The notes: a model not told the origin generated them from the letters alone. Positions 26,955 through 36,388 are shown, counted from the first letter of the stretch. The stretch is 64,000 nucleotides of DNA from Agrobacterium arsenijevicii (GCA_000949895.1 JWIT01000018.1:29945-93944); one strand, 5' to 3'. Numbers and translations are program-made.

Positions 26955-28334
26955 TTATGGTTTTGGTGACCCGTGATTACCTTTGGGAAAGCCCGACGCC
27001 AGCGCGCTGTACCATTTGCCGCTGTTCTTCAACGTGCGGACCTGCGTTTCGTAATCCACATGCACAAGGCCGAAGCGCATGCGGTAACCTTCGGCCCATT
27101 CGAAATTGTCCATCAGGCTCCAGGCGAAGTAACCCCGCATGGGATAACCATCCTTCAGCAGATCGGCAACGATGCCGAGATGTTCGGTGTAATAATCGAG
27201 CCGCGGCTGGTCATCCACCTCGCCGTTTTCGACACCCATATTGTAGCAGGCGCCGTTTTCGGTGATGTAGCAATCCGGCAGGTCGTAACGCTTGTAGAGG
27301 TCCTCTACCAGCGACTTGAGCGCCGGGGCATAGACTTCCCAGCCGATATCGGTCTTGACATCGCTGACGGCCGGGGCCGGTTGCGTTGCGGGGAACTCCG
27401 CGCCCGGTGTCGCATCGTCGGCGACGCGCATCGGCGTGTAATAATTCAGGCCCCACCAGTCGAGCTTCTGGCTGATGATGGACAAGTCTTCTGCCTCCAC
27501 CACCGGCATGCGTGAACCAAGCGCTTCCATCATCTCCGCCGGATATTCACCTTTGAAGACCGGATCGAAAAACGCGCCGTTGTGGAACTGGAATGCCCGC
27601 TCGGCGGCCTTAAGGTCGGCGTCACTGTCGGAGGCCGGGATGACGGAATGGGCGTTCAACACCAGCCCGACCGGCACCTTGGGTGCGACATGGCGTGATG
27701 CCTCAACGCCGAAACCGTGGGCAAGGTTTATGTGGTGCATGGCAGCAAGGGCTGCTTCCATATTGCGTTCGCCCGGCGCGTGAATGCCGTAGAGATGGCT
27801 GAGCCACACTGCACACCAGGGCTCGTTGAAGGTCGCCACCGCATCCAGCCGGTCGCCCAGCCGTGCCATCACGGTCTTGGCATAACGCTGGAAGGCATGC
27901 GCGGTGGAACGCGATGCCCAGCCGCCGTCACCCATCAGCGTCAGCGGCAGATCCCAATGGTAAAGCGTCGCATAGGTCTTGATGCCGCGCGCCTTGCAGC
28001 CATCAACGAGGCGATCGTAAAAATCCAGCCCCTTCTCGTTGATCGGCCCAAAACCATCTGGAATGATGCGCGGCCAGGCGATGGAGAAACGATAGGCCTC
28101 GACACCCATTTCCTTGATGAGATCGAGATCATCCTCCCAGCGATTGTAGTGGTCGCAGGCAACATCGCCATTATGGCGCCCAAAGACATGGCCCGGCATG
28201 TTGCAGAAGGCGTCCCAGATGGATGGCTTGCGCCCGTCAACCTTCGTGGAGCCTTCGATCTGGAAGGAGGCGGTTGCGACGCCGAACAGGAAATCGCCGG
28301 GGAAACGGGCTGCAAGCGCTTTGTGATCGGTCAT
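26955..28334 (-). CDS. Family GH1 beta-glucosidase
   Basis: A 459-residue cytoplasmic glycoside hydrolase of family 1 with a TIM-barrel fold. The acid/base Glu lies in TFNEP near residue 171 and the nucleophile Glu in YITENG near residue 357. Substrate-pocket segments FLFGVATASFQIEG, YHWDLP and WSLMDNFEWAEGY are all present. It should hydrolyse beta-glucosides or cellobiose taken up from plant material. The ATG at 28334 has AAAGG about 10 bases upstream. No transporter adjoins it; a LacI-type operator (28460) lies 126 bases upstream. Confidence 0.92.
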   Translation of the reverse strand: MTDHKALAARFPGDFLFGVATASFQIEGSTKVDGRKPSIWDAFCNMPGHVFGRHNGDVACDHYNRWEDDLDLIKEMGVEAYRFSIAWPRIIPDGFGPINEKGLDFYDRLVDGCKARGIKTYATLYHWDLPLTLMGDGGWASRSTAHAFQRYAKTVMARLGDRLDAVATFNEPWCAVWLSHLYGIHAPGERNMEAALAAMHHINLAHGFGVEASRHVAPKVPVGLVLNAHSVIPASDSDADLKAAERAFQFHNGAFFDPVFKGEYPAEMMEALGSRMPVVEAEDLSIISQKLDWWGLNYYTPMRVADDATPGAEFPATQPAPAVSDVKTDIGWEVYAPALKSLVEDLYKRYDLPDCYITENGACYNMGVENGEVDDQPRLDYYTEHLGIVADLLKDGYPMRGYFAWSLMDNFEWAEGYRMRFGLVHVDYETQVRTLKNSGKWYSALASGFPKGNHGSPKP

Positions 28335-28459
28335 CGGAGAGGCCCTTTCGTCATCCATCGAGCGTCAAAATATGGGGAGCGGTTTAGACCATGTCGGCAA
28401 TGAGGTACAGTCACGGCGCGCAAAATCTGCAACGTTTCAGCGAAGCGGTTAAGATATCC

Positions 28460-28469
28460 AAAGCGCTTT
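28460..28469. promoter_or_regulatory. LacI-type operator AAAGCGCTTT upstream of the beta-glucosidase
   Basis: The perfect palindrome AAAGCGCTTT (context CCAAAGCGCTTTAGG) matches the general LacI-family half-site layout with a central CG. A weaker related sequence, GCAGCGCTTTCGC, is 27 bases further right. A LacI-family sugar regulator encoded elsewhere, or the regulator at 32143, may use it. Confidence 0.45.
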
Positions 28470-28928
28470 AGGTACACAAAAGTCACCGCAGCGCTTTCGC
28501 GGCGGCGGGAGGAACGACAGCCCGGCAGATGCGGATGGAAGTTGATGTGTGGTGGAAAGTCTTGCATTTGCCGGGCTGCATCTTGTCCGACCGGAATGCC
28601 GGTCGCGTCGGTAACAGCCTTTTCACGGCACCTACCGGATCGGCCCTTCCCGCTGCTGGCATTGCGGGACGCCTTTCCGGAACATGGTCTGCCAGAACCA
28701 TGCTTGTCGATGCCGGCCACCGGTCCGCGAAAGACGCCGCGCGTATCGCCCTTCCATTCCGGTTGCAGGACAGATGATGCAGCGGAACGGGCGGGCGGGG
28801 ATATGTGGAGAGATGTTTTTCGGTAAGTGACTGGAGAGGAAGGCTGTGCGACCGAAAAGCGTCCGCGCTTTTGGGTGGCTGATGGCCCCCTCATCCGGCC
28901 CTGCGGGCCTGCCCTCTTCCACGCTCGA

Positions 28929-29003
28929 CGTCATCCTCGGGCTTGACCCGGGGATCCACAATCCGCTGACCCATGGATCCTCGGGTCAAGCCCGAGGATG
29001 ACG
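28929..29003. repeat. Palindromic intergenic repeat, family A (copy 6)
   Basis: Left CGTCATCCTCGGGCTTGACC and right GGTCAAGCCCGAGGATGACG (here as TCGGGTCAAGCC...GATGACG) are near-perfect inverted copies with a short spacer containing GGGATCCACAATCCGCTGACC. The most compact full copy in the window. Confidence 0.88.
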
Positions 29004-29041
29004 TCGAGTATGTTGAGACAGAATAACCAAACCGAAACGAC

Positions 29042-29073
29042 GAAAGCGGGAGATGTCCCCCGCTTTCTTTTTT
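29042..29073. terminator. Hairpin with T-run beside xylA
   Basis: GAAAGCGGG-agatgtcc-CCCGCTTTC with six T on the + side (29068-29073) and matching A-run on the other. It lies 17 bases after the xylA stop. The T-run polarity suits rightward transcription better, but the A-U extended stem can also stop the leftward xyl transcript. Confidence 0.55.
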
Positions 29074-29089
29074 AGAACGTATGACCCGA

Positions 29090-30400
29090 TCAAACGTAAC
29101 GATTGACCACGTTTTCGAGATATTCCTGACGACCGGACTTCGGCTCGGGATTGATGTCCTGACGCTCGACCAGCGCTGCGATTTCTTCGAGCTTCAGCTC
29201 GCCGCGCAGCATCTTCTGGGCTTCGGCCGAATCCCACTTGGCGTAACGCTCGGAAAGCGGCTTCGACAGCGCACCGTCCTCGATCATCTTCGCCGCTGCC
29301 TTCAGGCCGCGGGCGCAGCAATCCATGCCACCGATATGGCCGATCAGCAGGTCCTGCGGATCGAGCGACTGGCGACGCAGCTTGGAGTCGAAGTTGGTGC
29401 CGCCATTCTTGAAACCGCCACCGGCCAGTACGTGGTAATAGGCCAGCGCCATTTCCGGTACGTTGTTGGGGAACTGGTCGGTATCCCAGCCGGACTGGTA
29501 ATCGTTGCGGTTCATGTCGATGGAGCCGAAGATGCCGAAGGCATTGGCCATGGCCAGTTCGTGCTCGAAGGAGTGGCCGGCGAGGATCGCGTGGCCCTGC
29601 TCGATGTTGACCTTCACTTCCTTATCGAGGCCGTTCTTCTGCAGGAAGGCATAAACGGTTGCGACATCGTAGTCGTACTGGTGCTTGGTCGGCTCCTGCG
29701 GCTTCGGCTCGATCAGGATCGTGCCTTCAAAACCGATCTTGTACTTGTATTCCACCACCAGATTGAGGAAGCGGCCAAGCTGGTCCAGCTCGCGCGAAAG
29801 ATCGGTGTTGAGCAGCGTTTCGTAACCTTCACGTCCGCCCCACAGCACATAGTTGGCGCCGCCGAGCTTCTTGGTGGCATCCATGCAGGTCTTGACCGTC
29901 GCAGCCGAGAACGCGAAGACATCCGGGTCCGGATTGGTCGCAGCACCCGACATGAAGCGGCGGTTGGAGAACAGGTTCGCCGTGCCCCACAGAAGCTTCA
30001 CGCCGGTATCGGCCTGCTTCTGCGCGAAATAATCGACGATCTCGTTGAGGTTCTTGGTGTTTTCGGCAAAGTTATTGCCTTCCGGGCGCACATCCGCGTC
30101 ATGGAAGCAATAGAACGGCGAACCGAGCAGCGAGAAGAATTCGAAAGCGACATCGGCCTTCAGCTTGGCGGCCTGCATGGTGTCTTCGAACCACGGACGC
30201 TGGAACGTCTGGCCACCGAAGGGGTCGCCGCCCGGCCAGGTGAAGGTGTGCCAGTAAGCCACAGCAAAGCGGAGGTGTTCCTCCATGCGCTTTCCGGCAA
30301 CGATCTCATCAGGGTTATAATGGCGGAAGGCAAGCGGGTTGGTGCTATCTGGGCCTTCATATTTGATCTTGGCGATATCGCCGAAAAAACCTGTACTCAC
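29090..30400 (-). CDS. xylA: Xylose isomerase
   Basis: Converts D-xylose to D-xylulose in the cytoplasm with two divalent metals. 436 residues, the normal length of the proteobacterial class II enzyme. Typical segments are [42 protein letters not shown] and [18 protein letters not shown], which include the metal-binding Glu, Asp and His residues and the catalytic His region. It starts with GTG, with a strong ribosome site AGGAGG 9 bases upstream. It is the last gene of a leftward LacI-xylB-xylA unit, but 239 bases containing a family B repeat separate it from xylB. Confidence 0.96.
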   Translation of the reverse strand: MSTGFFGDIAKIKYEGPDSTNPLAFRHYNPDEIVAGKRMEEHLRFAVAYWHTFTWPGGDPFGGQTFQRPWFEDTMQAAKLKADVAFEFFSLLGSPFYCFHDADVRPEGNNFAENTKNLNEIVDYFAQKQADTGVKLLWGTANLFSNRRFMSGAATNPDPDVFAFSAATVKTCMDATKKLGGANYVLWGGREGYETLLNTDLSRELDQLGRFLNLVVEYKYKIGFEGTILIEPKPQEPTKHQYDYDVATVYAFLQKNGLDKEVKVNIEQGHAILAGHSFEHELAMANAFGIFGSIDMNRNDYQSGWDTDQFPNNVPEMALAYYHVLAGGGFKNGGTNFDSKLRRQSLDPQDLLIGHIGGMDCCARGLKAAAKMIEDGALSKPLSERYAKWDSAEAQKMLRGELKLEEIAALVERQDINPEPKSGRQEYLENVVNRYV

Positions 30401-30466
30401 GGGTGGTCCTCCTCTGGGGTGGGTTTAGGTGGTGTTCAAAAATTCGAGGTCTGCGCGGGCCGCTTA

Positions 30467-30623
30467 CCCCCCTCTGTCCTGCCGGACATCTCCCCCACAA
30501 GGAGGGAGATCAGCAAGACGCGCTCAATCGCTTCGATCGCGACCTCACAGGAGGACGTGACGTAGCCGCTTGTCGATCTCCCCCCTTGTGGGGGAGATGC
30601 CCGGCAGGGCAGAGGGGGGTGAA
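30467..30623. repeat. Long palindromic repeat, family B (copy 2), between xylB and xylA
   Basis: The outer arms ACCCCCCTCTGTCCTGCCGG and CCGGCAGGGCAGAGGGGGGT are inverted copies. The inner hairpins ATCTCCCCCACAAGGAGGGAGAT and ATCTCCCCCCTTGTGGGGGAGAT match copy 1. It occupies most of the xylB-xylA gap, so it would be transcribed within the xyl mRNA if the operon is read through. Confidence 0.85.
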
Positions 30624-30639
30624 CGGCGCACGCAAAACC

Positions 30640-32094
30640 TCAATGTGAAAGCGGCCGAATGGCCGGGTAAAGCGCATGATACCGCCGATAAGCAGCCTCA
30701 TAGGCATCGCCAAGTGCCGCCACCGGCTCGATGGTCCGCGCCGTTTCCGGCTGGGTGCAAACGGCAACCGGATCAGCACCCGTTGCAGCAATGAGGCCGA
30801 GGCGGGCGGCGCCGAAGGCCGCGCCGAAATCACCTTCCGCCGGAATATCCACCGGCACGCCGAGCGAAGTCGCAATCGAGGCCAGCCAATAGGCCGAGCG
30901 CGAGCCGCCGCCGATGGCGGTGACGCGGGAAATGGAGGTGCCGGCCGATTTCAGCGCTTCGAGATTGTCGCGGATGGCGAAGGTGACGCCTTCCAGCACC
31001 GCCTGCGTCAGCGCCTTGCGGTCGCTCTCATGCGACAGGCCGATGAAGGAGCCGCGAATGGCGGCATCATTATGCGGTGTGCGCTCGCCCGAAAGATAGG
31101 GCGCGAAAGTGACGCCGGAGGGAGCGAGAAGCTCGTCGCCGAGTTCGCCGGTCAGTTCGGCAGCGGATTTGCCGGTAAGGCGCGAATACCAGTTGAGCGC
31201 ATCGGTGGCGGAAAGGATGACGCCCATCTGGTGCCAGGTGTTGGGCAGCGCGTGGCAGAAGGCATGCACGGCGCTTTCCGGCTTCGGCAGATAGGAAGCG
31301 TTGGCGGCGAACAGCACACCGGAGGTGCCGAGCGAAACGAAGGCGTGGCCTTCCTTCACCGTGCCCATGCCGCAGGCAGAAGCCGCATTGTCACCCGCAC
31401 CACCGGCCACGACTGCCCTGTTCGTTATGCCCCATTCGGCGGCAAGTTCGGCACGCAGCACGCCTGCCTCATCGGTGCCTTCCACCAGCGACGGCATGTG
31501 TTTTTCGTCAAGACCGGTCGCGGCCAAAAGCTCGGACGACCATTTGCGTGCGCCGGTATCGAGCCAGGAGGTGCCGGCAGAATCCGACATTTCGGAGATA
31601 TATTCACCGGTCAGCCACAGCCGCAGATAATCCTTCGGCAACAGCACCTTGGCGACCTTGGCGAATACATCAGGTTCGTTCTTGGCCACCCAGGCGAGTT
31701 TCGGCGCGGTGAAGCCGGGGAACACGATGTTGCCGGTGAGTTTGCGGAAGCGCGGATCGGCGTCAAGCGCCGCAGCTTCCGCATAAGAGCGTGTATCGTT
31801 CCACAGAATGCACGGGCGCAGCACCTTGCCGGCAGCATCGATCAGCGTCGCGCCATGCATCTGGCCGGAGAGGCCGATGCCCTTTACGGCAGCAAGCTCC
31901 TTGGGGAACTTCTGCTTCAGTCCGGCAATTGCGGTCTGCGTGGCGGCAATCCAGTCAGCCGGGTCCTGTTCCGACCAGCCATGATGCGGACGCGAGACTT
32001 CCAGCGAGCCGTTGGCCGAGCCGACGATCTTCTGGTCGCCGTCCATCAGCAGGGCTTTGACGCCGGATGTTCCAAGATCGAGACCGAGATACAT
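30640..32094 (-). CDS. xylB: Xylulokinase
   Basis: Phosphorylates D-xylulose to D-xylulose 5-phosphate, feeding the pentose phosphate pathway. A 484-residue FGGY kinase, matching E. coli XylB length. N-terminal phosphate loop DLGTSGVKALLMD, substrate segment SGQMHGATLIDAAGKVLRP, and C-terminal ATP site AIGGGSRSAYWLASIATSLG. The ATG at 32094 is preceded by GGAGA at 6 bases, whereas the longer frame adds 13 residues. It follows the LacI regulator gene by 48 bases. Confidence 0.95.
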   Translation of the reverse strand: MYLGLDLGTSGVKALLMDGDQKIVGSANGSLEVSRPHHGWSEQDPADWIAATQTAIAGLKQKFPKELAAVKGIGLSGQMHGATLIDAAGKVLRPCILWNDTRSYAEAAALDADPRFRKLTGNIVFPGFTAPKLAWVAKNEPDVFAKVAKVLLPKDYLRLWLTGEYISEMSDSAGTSWLDTGARKWSSELLAATGLDEKHMPSLVEGTDEAGVLRAELAAEWGITNRAVVAGGAGDNAASACGMGTVKEGHAFVSLGTSGVLFAANASYLPKPESAVHAFCHALPNTWHQMGVILSATDALNWYSRLTGKSAAELTGELGDELLAPSGVTFAPYLSGERTPHNDAAIRGSFIGLSHESDRKALTQAVLEGVTFAIRDNLEALKSAGTSISRVTAIGGGSRSAYWLASIATSLGVPVDIPAEGDFGAAFGAARLGLIAATGADPVAVCTQPETARTIEPVAALGDAYEAAYRRYHALYPAIRPLSH

Positions 32095-32142
32095 GTAATT
32101 CTCCATTCCGGCGCTCCATGCGCCAAAGTTCATGCGGTTTAC

Positions 32143-33165
32143 TCAGGGCAGATTGTCCCTGAGGAATATGTCGATACGGATACGCTCCTGCGCGGCGATG
32201 ACGGCTAAGCCATCGGCGCGCGCTTTCAGCACGCGGATGGCGCTGCGCACCTCATGGCCGGCATCCTGATTGAGTACGGCATCAAGCACCCCTTCCCGGA
32301 GCGCATTGGCGGTGTTTTCGGTCAGTTCATGGGCGATGACGGATAGCGGCTTCTCACCGGATGAGGCTCTCAGCGCCCGGATGAGGCCGCGATTACCGGC
32401 TCCGAGGCTGTAGATGCCGGAAAGCGCAGCGTTGCCCAGCGCCTTGGCGACCAGCGCCTCGACGGTGACGGGATCGTCCCGGCCTTCGAGGACGGGCAAT
32501 AGCCGCAGGTCCGGAAATTCGCTTTCGATAACGGAGCGGAAGCCGTCGAGGCGCTCGCGATGGTCGCGCACCAGCATGGAACCGGCGACAACGGCGATAT
32601 CGCCGCCGCGCGCCGACAGGAAGCGGCCCATAAGGCTCGCCGCCGTGCGCCCGGCCGCAACGTTGTCGACACCGGCATAATGGTCGCGGCGCGAACCGGA
32701 GAGATCGGACACCAGCGTGACGGTGGCGATGCCGTCTTCCGCCAGCCGGTCGGCGGCTTCAGCCACGTCTTCCGAATCGATGGCGACGAAAGCGACGCCG
32801 GACGGCCTTTCCCGTCGTGCGACTTCCAGCGCTTCGGTCAGCGCCGCGGCATTGAAGGGCGGCACCTCGATGATGCGGATCGCCGTGCGTTCCAGATGGG
32901 CGCGGGCGGCAGCGGCCCGCACCTCGGCTCTCAGCGTCGCCATGAAGGAATTGTCGTTGCCGGGAAGGATGAAGACCAGCGAATAGTTACGGCCCTTGGC
33001 AAGGTTGGCGGCCGCGATATCGCGCACATAACCAAGCTCGGCAATCGCCGCCTCCACCCGCGCGCGGGTGGCCGCATGGACGCCGGGGCGCATGTTCAGC
33101 ACCCGGTCGATGGTGGCGAGGCTGACGCCCGCCCGCTCGGCGATATCGTGAACTGTAGGCTTCAT
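32143..33165 (-). CDS. LacI family regulator of the xylose operon
   Basis: A 340-residue LacI-type repressor. The helix-turn-helix begins at once (KPTVHDIAERAGVSLATIDRV), followed by a sugar-binding domain of the ribose-binding-protein type (DNSFMATLRAEVRAAAARAH, IDSEDVAEAADRLAEDGIATV). It is the first gene of the leftward unit with xylB and xylA, so it most likely responds to xylose or a related pentose. Strong ribosome site GGGAGG 5 bases before the ATG at 33165. A near-palindrome upstream (33220-33237) is a candidate for its own operator. Confidence 0.88.
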   Translation of the reverse strand: MKPTVHDIAERAGVSLATIDRVLNMRPGVHAATRARVEAAIAELGYVRDIAAANLAKGRNYSLVFILPGNDNSFMATLRAEVRAAAARAHLERTAIRIIEVPPFNAAALTEALEVARRERPSGVAFVAIDSEDVAEAADRLAEDGIATVTLVSDLSGSRRDHYAGVDNVAAGRTAASLMGRFLSARGGDIAVVAGSMLVRDHRERLDGFRSVIESEFPDLRLLPVLEGRDDPVTVEALVAKALGNAALSGIYSLGAGNRGLIRALRASSGEKPLSVIAHELTENTANALREGVLDAVLNQDAGHEVRSAIRVLKARADGLAVIAAQERIRIDIFLRDNLP

Positions 33166-33219
33166 GTTTCCTCCCTCAAACTTTGCATATCCAGCTTTTT
33201 CGCCGCCGTAAACCGAAAA

Positions 33220-33237
33220 ATGATGTACGTACCTCAT
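33220..33237. promoter_or_regulatory. Palindrome upstream of the xyl regulator, candidate operator
   Basis: ATGATGTACGTACCTCAT contains a perfect GTACGTAC centre (33225-33232) with partly matching arms ATGA and TCAT, an 18-base near-palindrome with a central CG like LacI operators. It is 55 bases upstream of the regulator gene. Likely site of xylose-dependent autoregulation of the operon; inference. Confidence 0.5.
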
Positions 33238-33300
33238 ATTTCTTCAAAAGCCGGGACCCTCGATCGGGAGCAGTTCTTCCAACGACGTTGCGGCGTGTTT

Positions 33301-33418
33301 CTTCTCCCCGCCGGGGAGAAGGTGGCCCGAAGGGTCGGATGAGGGGGCGCCCTCACCGAATACCGCTACCCTCGCCCCCTCATCCCGTTGCCGCGACCTT
33401 CTCCCCGACGGGGAGAAG
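33301..33418. repeat. Palindromic intergenic repeat, family C
   Basis: CTTCTCCCCGCCGGGGAGAAG on the left and CTTCTCCCCGACGGGGAGAAG on the right are two hairpins about 75 bases apart. Inside them AAGGTGGCCCGAAGGGTCGG and GATGAGGGGGCG pair with CGCCCCCTCATCC. It fills most of the 367-base gap between the xyl regulator and emrB, alongside the emrAB terminator. Only one copy is in this window. Confidence 0.8.
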
Positions 33419-33472
33419 AAACGGGCCGCATCCGCTCGGCCCATATGCAACGGCCCGGCGTGGCGGGTAGGC

Positions 33473-33503
33473 AAAAAAAGGGGCCGTCATTTCCGACGGC
33501 CCC
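33473..33503 (-). terminator. Intrinsic terminator of emrAB
   Basis: Leftward: GGGGCCGTC-GGAAAT-GACGGCCCC followed by seven T. It lies 30 bases after the emrB stop. Very clear. Confidence 0.85.
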
Positions 33504-33532
33504 AGCTCTGCGGTGGATGGGAGGGGATTTTG

Positions 33533-35116
33533 TTAGTGCGCCGCGTCTGGCGGCGGCGCTGCCTTGGGTTTCTGGATCAGCACGGTCATGAAGATCAGGC
33601 TGCCGAACAGTATCGTCAATGCGAAGAACACGTCCGCAAAGGCCAATATCCATGCCTGTTGCGAAACCATACCGACCATTTTCTTGATCGCGACGGAAGC
33701 GCCGTCCAGCCCGTAGGAATCATAGTTCGCGCCGACATTGTTCAGCCATTCCAGCGCCTGCGGATTGGAGTAGCTGATATGCTCCGACAGCCGCGCATAA
33801 TGGTCGTCCGTGCGCTGCGACAGCAGGGTGTTGATAACGGCAAGGCCAACCGCGCCACCGAGATTACGGGTGAGGTTGAACAGGCCCGACGCATTGCGGA
33901 TACGGGCGGGCGGAAGCGTGCCGAGCGCGATGTTGTTGATTGGCACCATGCACATCATCAGACCGAAACCGCGCAGGATCTGCGGGATCAGCAGTTCGTA
34001 GAAATCCCAGTCCGTCGTCACATAGGTCATGATCCAGGTGCCGCAGCCGAAGCTGATGAAGCCGATGGCCATCATCATCCGCGGATCGAGCTTGGTGGAA
34101 ACCTTGCCGGCAATCGGCGCGGTAAAGAACATGGCAAGACCGGAGACGAACATGGTCTCGCCGATCATCAGCGCATCGTAACCACGCACCCGTCCGAGAT
34201 AGAGCGGGTAGAGATAGGTCAGCCCGTAAAGCCCGATGCCCATGACGAAGGAAAACAGCGAGCCGATGGAAAAGTTTCGATCGGCGAAGGCGCGGATATC
34301 CACGACCGGGAATTCCACCTTGAAGGCGCGCCAGAAGAACACCACCGCACCGATGACCATGGCGATGGATCCGATCACGATGCGCTCATCGTTGAACCAG
34401 TCCTTGTTGTTGCCTTCTTCCAGCACATATTCCAGCGAGCCGAGGAAGACCCCCATGGAGATGAGCCCCCACCAGTCGAACTTCTTCCAGAGCGAGGTTT
34501 CAGGCTTGTCGAAATCGATCAGGCTCCACGTCAGGATGGTGACGATGATGCCAGGAATGATGTTGACGAGGAACAGCCAGTGCCAGGAAAAGGCGTTGGA
34601 GAGATAACCACCGACCGTCGGGCCGATGGTGGGAGCAAGCGTGGCGACAAGACCGATGATCGGCGAGACGATCGAACGCTTGGAGGGCGGGAAAATGGTG
34701 AAGGCGGCCGCAAAGACCGACGGAATCATGCCGCCGCCGATAAAGCCCTGGATCGCCCGGTAGACGATCATCTGGTCGATATTGGTCGCGGTGGCGCAGA
34801 GCGCGCTCGACAGGGTGAAGCCGGCGGCGCAGGTGGCAAACAGCACGCGCGTGGACAGAATGCGCGCCAGCGTGCCCGACAGCGGGATCATGATGACTTC
34901 GGCAATCAGATAGGAGGTCTGCACCCAGGCGATCTCGTCGGAACCCGCACCGAGGCCGGCCTGGATTTCCGCCAGCGAGGCGGAGACGATCTGAATGTCG
35001 AGAATGGACATGAACATGCCGAAGACCATCGCGAAGAACGCGATGAGCCTGCGCCTGTCCATGGGAGGATCGACGGGGACCGAAGCCCCGCCTGTGCCGA
35101 CAACCGTAGCCGCCAT
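33533..35116 (-). CDS. emrB: EmrB-like DHA2 family multidrug efflux MFS transporter
   Basis: A 527-residue inner-membrane drug/H+ antiporter of the DHA2 (14-helix) family. Motif C-like GPTVGGYLSNAFSWHWLFLV in helix 5, the N-terminal segment MDRRRLIAFFAMVFGMFMSI, and a C-terminal helix near ILAFADVFFALTILFG are typical of EmrB. It pairs with the EmrA adaptor gene 21 bases upstream to form a tripartite pump with an outer-membrane channel. In Sinorhizobium a closely similar emrAB locus exports plant flavonoids and is repressed by TetR-type EmrR, matching the layout here. Confidence 0.93.
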   Translation of the reverse strand: MAATVVGTGGASVPVDPPMDRRRLIAFFAMVFGMFMSILDIQIVSASLAEIQAGLGAGSDEIAWVQTSYLIAEVIMIPLSGTLARILSTRVLFATCAAGFTLSSALCATATNIDQMIVYRAIQGFIGGGMIPSVFAAAFTIFPPSKRSIVSPIIGLVATLAPTIGPTVGGYLSNAFSWHWLFLVNIIPGIIVTILTWSLIDFDKPETSLWKKFDWWGLISMGVFLGSLEYVLEEGNNKDWFNDERIVIGSIAMVIGAVVFFWRAFKVEFPVVDIRAFADRNFSIGSLFSFVMGIGLYGLTYLYPLYLGRVRGYDALMIGETMFVSGLAMFFTAPIAGKVSTKLDPRMMMAIGFISFGCGTWIMTYVTTDWDFYELLIPQILRGFGLMMCMVPINNIALGTLPPARIRNASGLFNLTRNLGGAVGLAVINTLLSQRTDDHYARLSEHISYSNPQALEWLNNVGANYDSYGLDGASVAIKKMVGMVSQQAWILAFADVFFALTILFGSLIFMTVLIQKPKAAPPPDAAH

Positions 35117-35137
35117 GATCTTGCCCTCAACGAAGCC

Positions 35138-36352
35138 TTACTTGGCCTGCGGGTTAACTTGCGCCGTTTTCGTGTTTTCCGGCGCCGTGCGGGTATCCAC
35201 ATCGACGACAACGCTCAAGCCCGCGCGCAGATTGTGCTTGGCAAGGTCTTCCTTGGAGAAGACGATGCGCACCGGCACGCGCTGGATGATCTTGGTGAAG
35301 TTGCCCGTGGCGTTTTCCGGCGGCAGCATGGAGAAGACCGAGCCGGAACCGGGCGAGATCGACTGCACCGTACCTTCGATGGTGGCATCGTCGAAGGCAT
35401 CCACATGGACGCGAACCTTCGAACCGGGCACCACGCGGGCCAGCTGCGTTTCCTTGAAATTGGCGTCGATATAAAGCTCGTTCATCGGCACCAGCGAAGC
35501 AAGACGCTTGCCGACCGAGACTAGATCGCCCGTCTGGACCGCCAGATTGCCGATGACGCCGTCATAGGGCGCCTTCAGCACGGTGAAGGCCAGATCGCGG
35601 GCAGCCTTGTCCTTGGAAAGCTGCAGCGAACGAATGGTGCTTTCGGCTTCCTCGCGCTGGGCGCGCAGAAGCTCGACATTGGCTTTCGCCGACGCAATCG
35701 CTGCCTCGCCGGCCACGACATTCGCCTTGGCCTGATCGAGCGCCACCTGGGCGCTGTCGGAAGCGGCAACCGTGCCGACATCCTTCGCCTGCAATTCGGT
35801 GGCGCGCTTCTGGGTGATTTCCGCGCCGCGAAGGGCGGCATCAAGCGCACCCTTCTGGGCAACGGCCTGTTCCTGCGATGCCTCGCCGCCGATGATCTGC
35901 GCATCGATACGCTTCAGCGACAGTTCCTCGGTGCGAATCTGGGCATCGGCCTGTTCGAGCGCAATGCGATAATCGCCGTCATCCAGCGTTACCAGCGGAT
36001 CGCCCGCCTTGACTTCCTGGTTTTCGACCACGTTCACCTTGGCGACGTAACCGGCAACCTTCGGTGCGATGACCGCGATGTCACCTTCTATATAGGCATC
36101 ATCCGTCGACACCATGAAGCGACCGTCGATCCACCAGTTGTAACCATACCAGCCGGCACCGGCGAGAAGGGCAAGGGCGAAGATCGGCAGAAGCGGCGAA
36201 CGCTTCTTCGGCTTCGGTGCGGCAATAGTCTGGGGCGACTGCTGCGGCGGGGCCTCAACCGGCTTTACCGGGGAGGTCTCGGCCTTGGCGGAAACATCCG
36301 CCTCTTCCGCATCGTTAACGGCGCGAACCGCGTTATTCTTCTGGGCCGACAT
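35138..36352 (-). CDS. emrA: EmrA-like HlyD family membrane-fusion protein
   Basis: A 404-residue periplasmic adaptor. N-terminal cytoplasmic tail rich in Glu and Pro, one membrane helix near residues 52-70 (LLPIFALALLAGAGWYGYNW), lipoyl half VAPKVAGYVAKVNV, a long alpha-hairpin coiled coil (about 125-230), the second lipoyl half, and beta-barrel segments ending VVVDVDTRTAPENT. It connects EmrB to the outer membrane. The ATG at 36352 is used; the longer frame would run into the operator region. Regulated by the two CGAAC...GTTCG sites upstream. Confidence 0.93.
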   Translation of the reverse strand: MSAQKNNAVRAVNDAEEADVSAKAETSPVKPVEAPPQQSPQTIAAPKPKKRSPLLPIFALALLAGAGWYGYNWWIDGRFMVSTDDAYIEGDIAVIAPKVAGYVAKVNVVENQEVKAGDPLVTLDDGDYRIALEQADAQIRTEELSLKRIDAQIIGGEASQEQAVAQKGALDAALRGAEITQKRATELQAKDVGTVAASDSAQVALDQAKANVVAGEAAIASAKANVELLRAQREEAESTIRSLQLSKDKAARDLAFTVLKAPYDGVIGNLAVQTGDLVSVGKRLASLVPMNELYIDANFKETQLARVVPGSKVRVHVDAFDDATIEGTVQSISPGSGSVFSMLPPENATGNFTKIIQRVPVRIVFSKEDLAKHNLRAGLSVVVDVDTRTAPENTKTAQVNPQAK

Positions 36353-36388
36353 GAGATTGTACCGTGAAAAATTGAAGAAAACTTTTTT

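Larger units (their letters stand above)
28335..29089. other. 755-base region without a convincing gene
   Basis: Between the beta-glucosidase start and the xylA stop. It contains the LacI-type operator, a family A repeat (28929-29003) and the hairpin at 29042. Open frames here (for example 28331-28894 leftward, rich in Arg, Ser and Pro) have no ribosome site or recognisable family and look like chance frames in GC-rich DNA. The stretch 28500-28860 has no structure that I can name. Confidence 0.6.

Noticed and set aside
28331..28894. A 187-codon - strand frame upstream of the beta-glucosidase
   Set aside because: Rich in Arg, Ser, Pro and His, no ribosome site, contains the operator and part of the promoter region; not supported as a gene.
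30676..32208. A 510-codon + strand frame over xylB
   Set aside because: Antisense to a certain xylulokinase gene, no ribosome site, no recognised fold.
33530..35524. A 664-codon open frame on the + strand opposite emrB and emrA
   Set aside because: It is the mirror of two clear genes on the - strand. The translation is rich in Arg, Asp, Gly and His with no domain, a usual artefact of third-position GC in this DNA.
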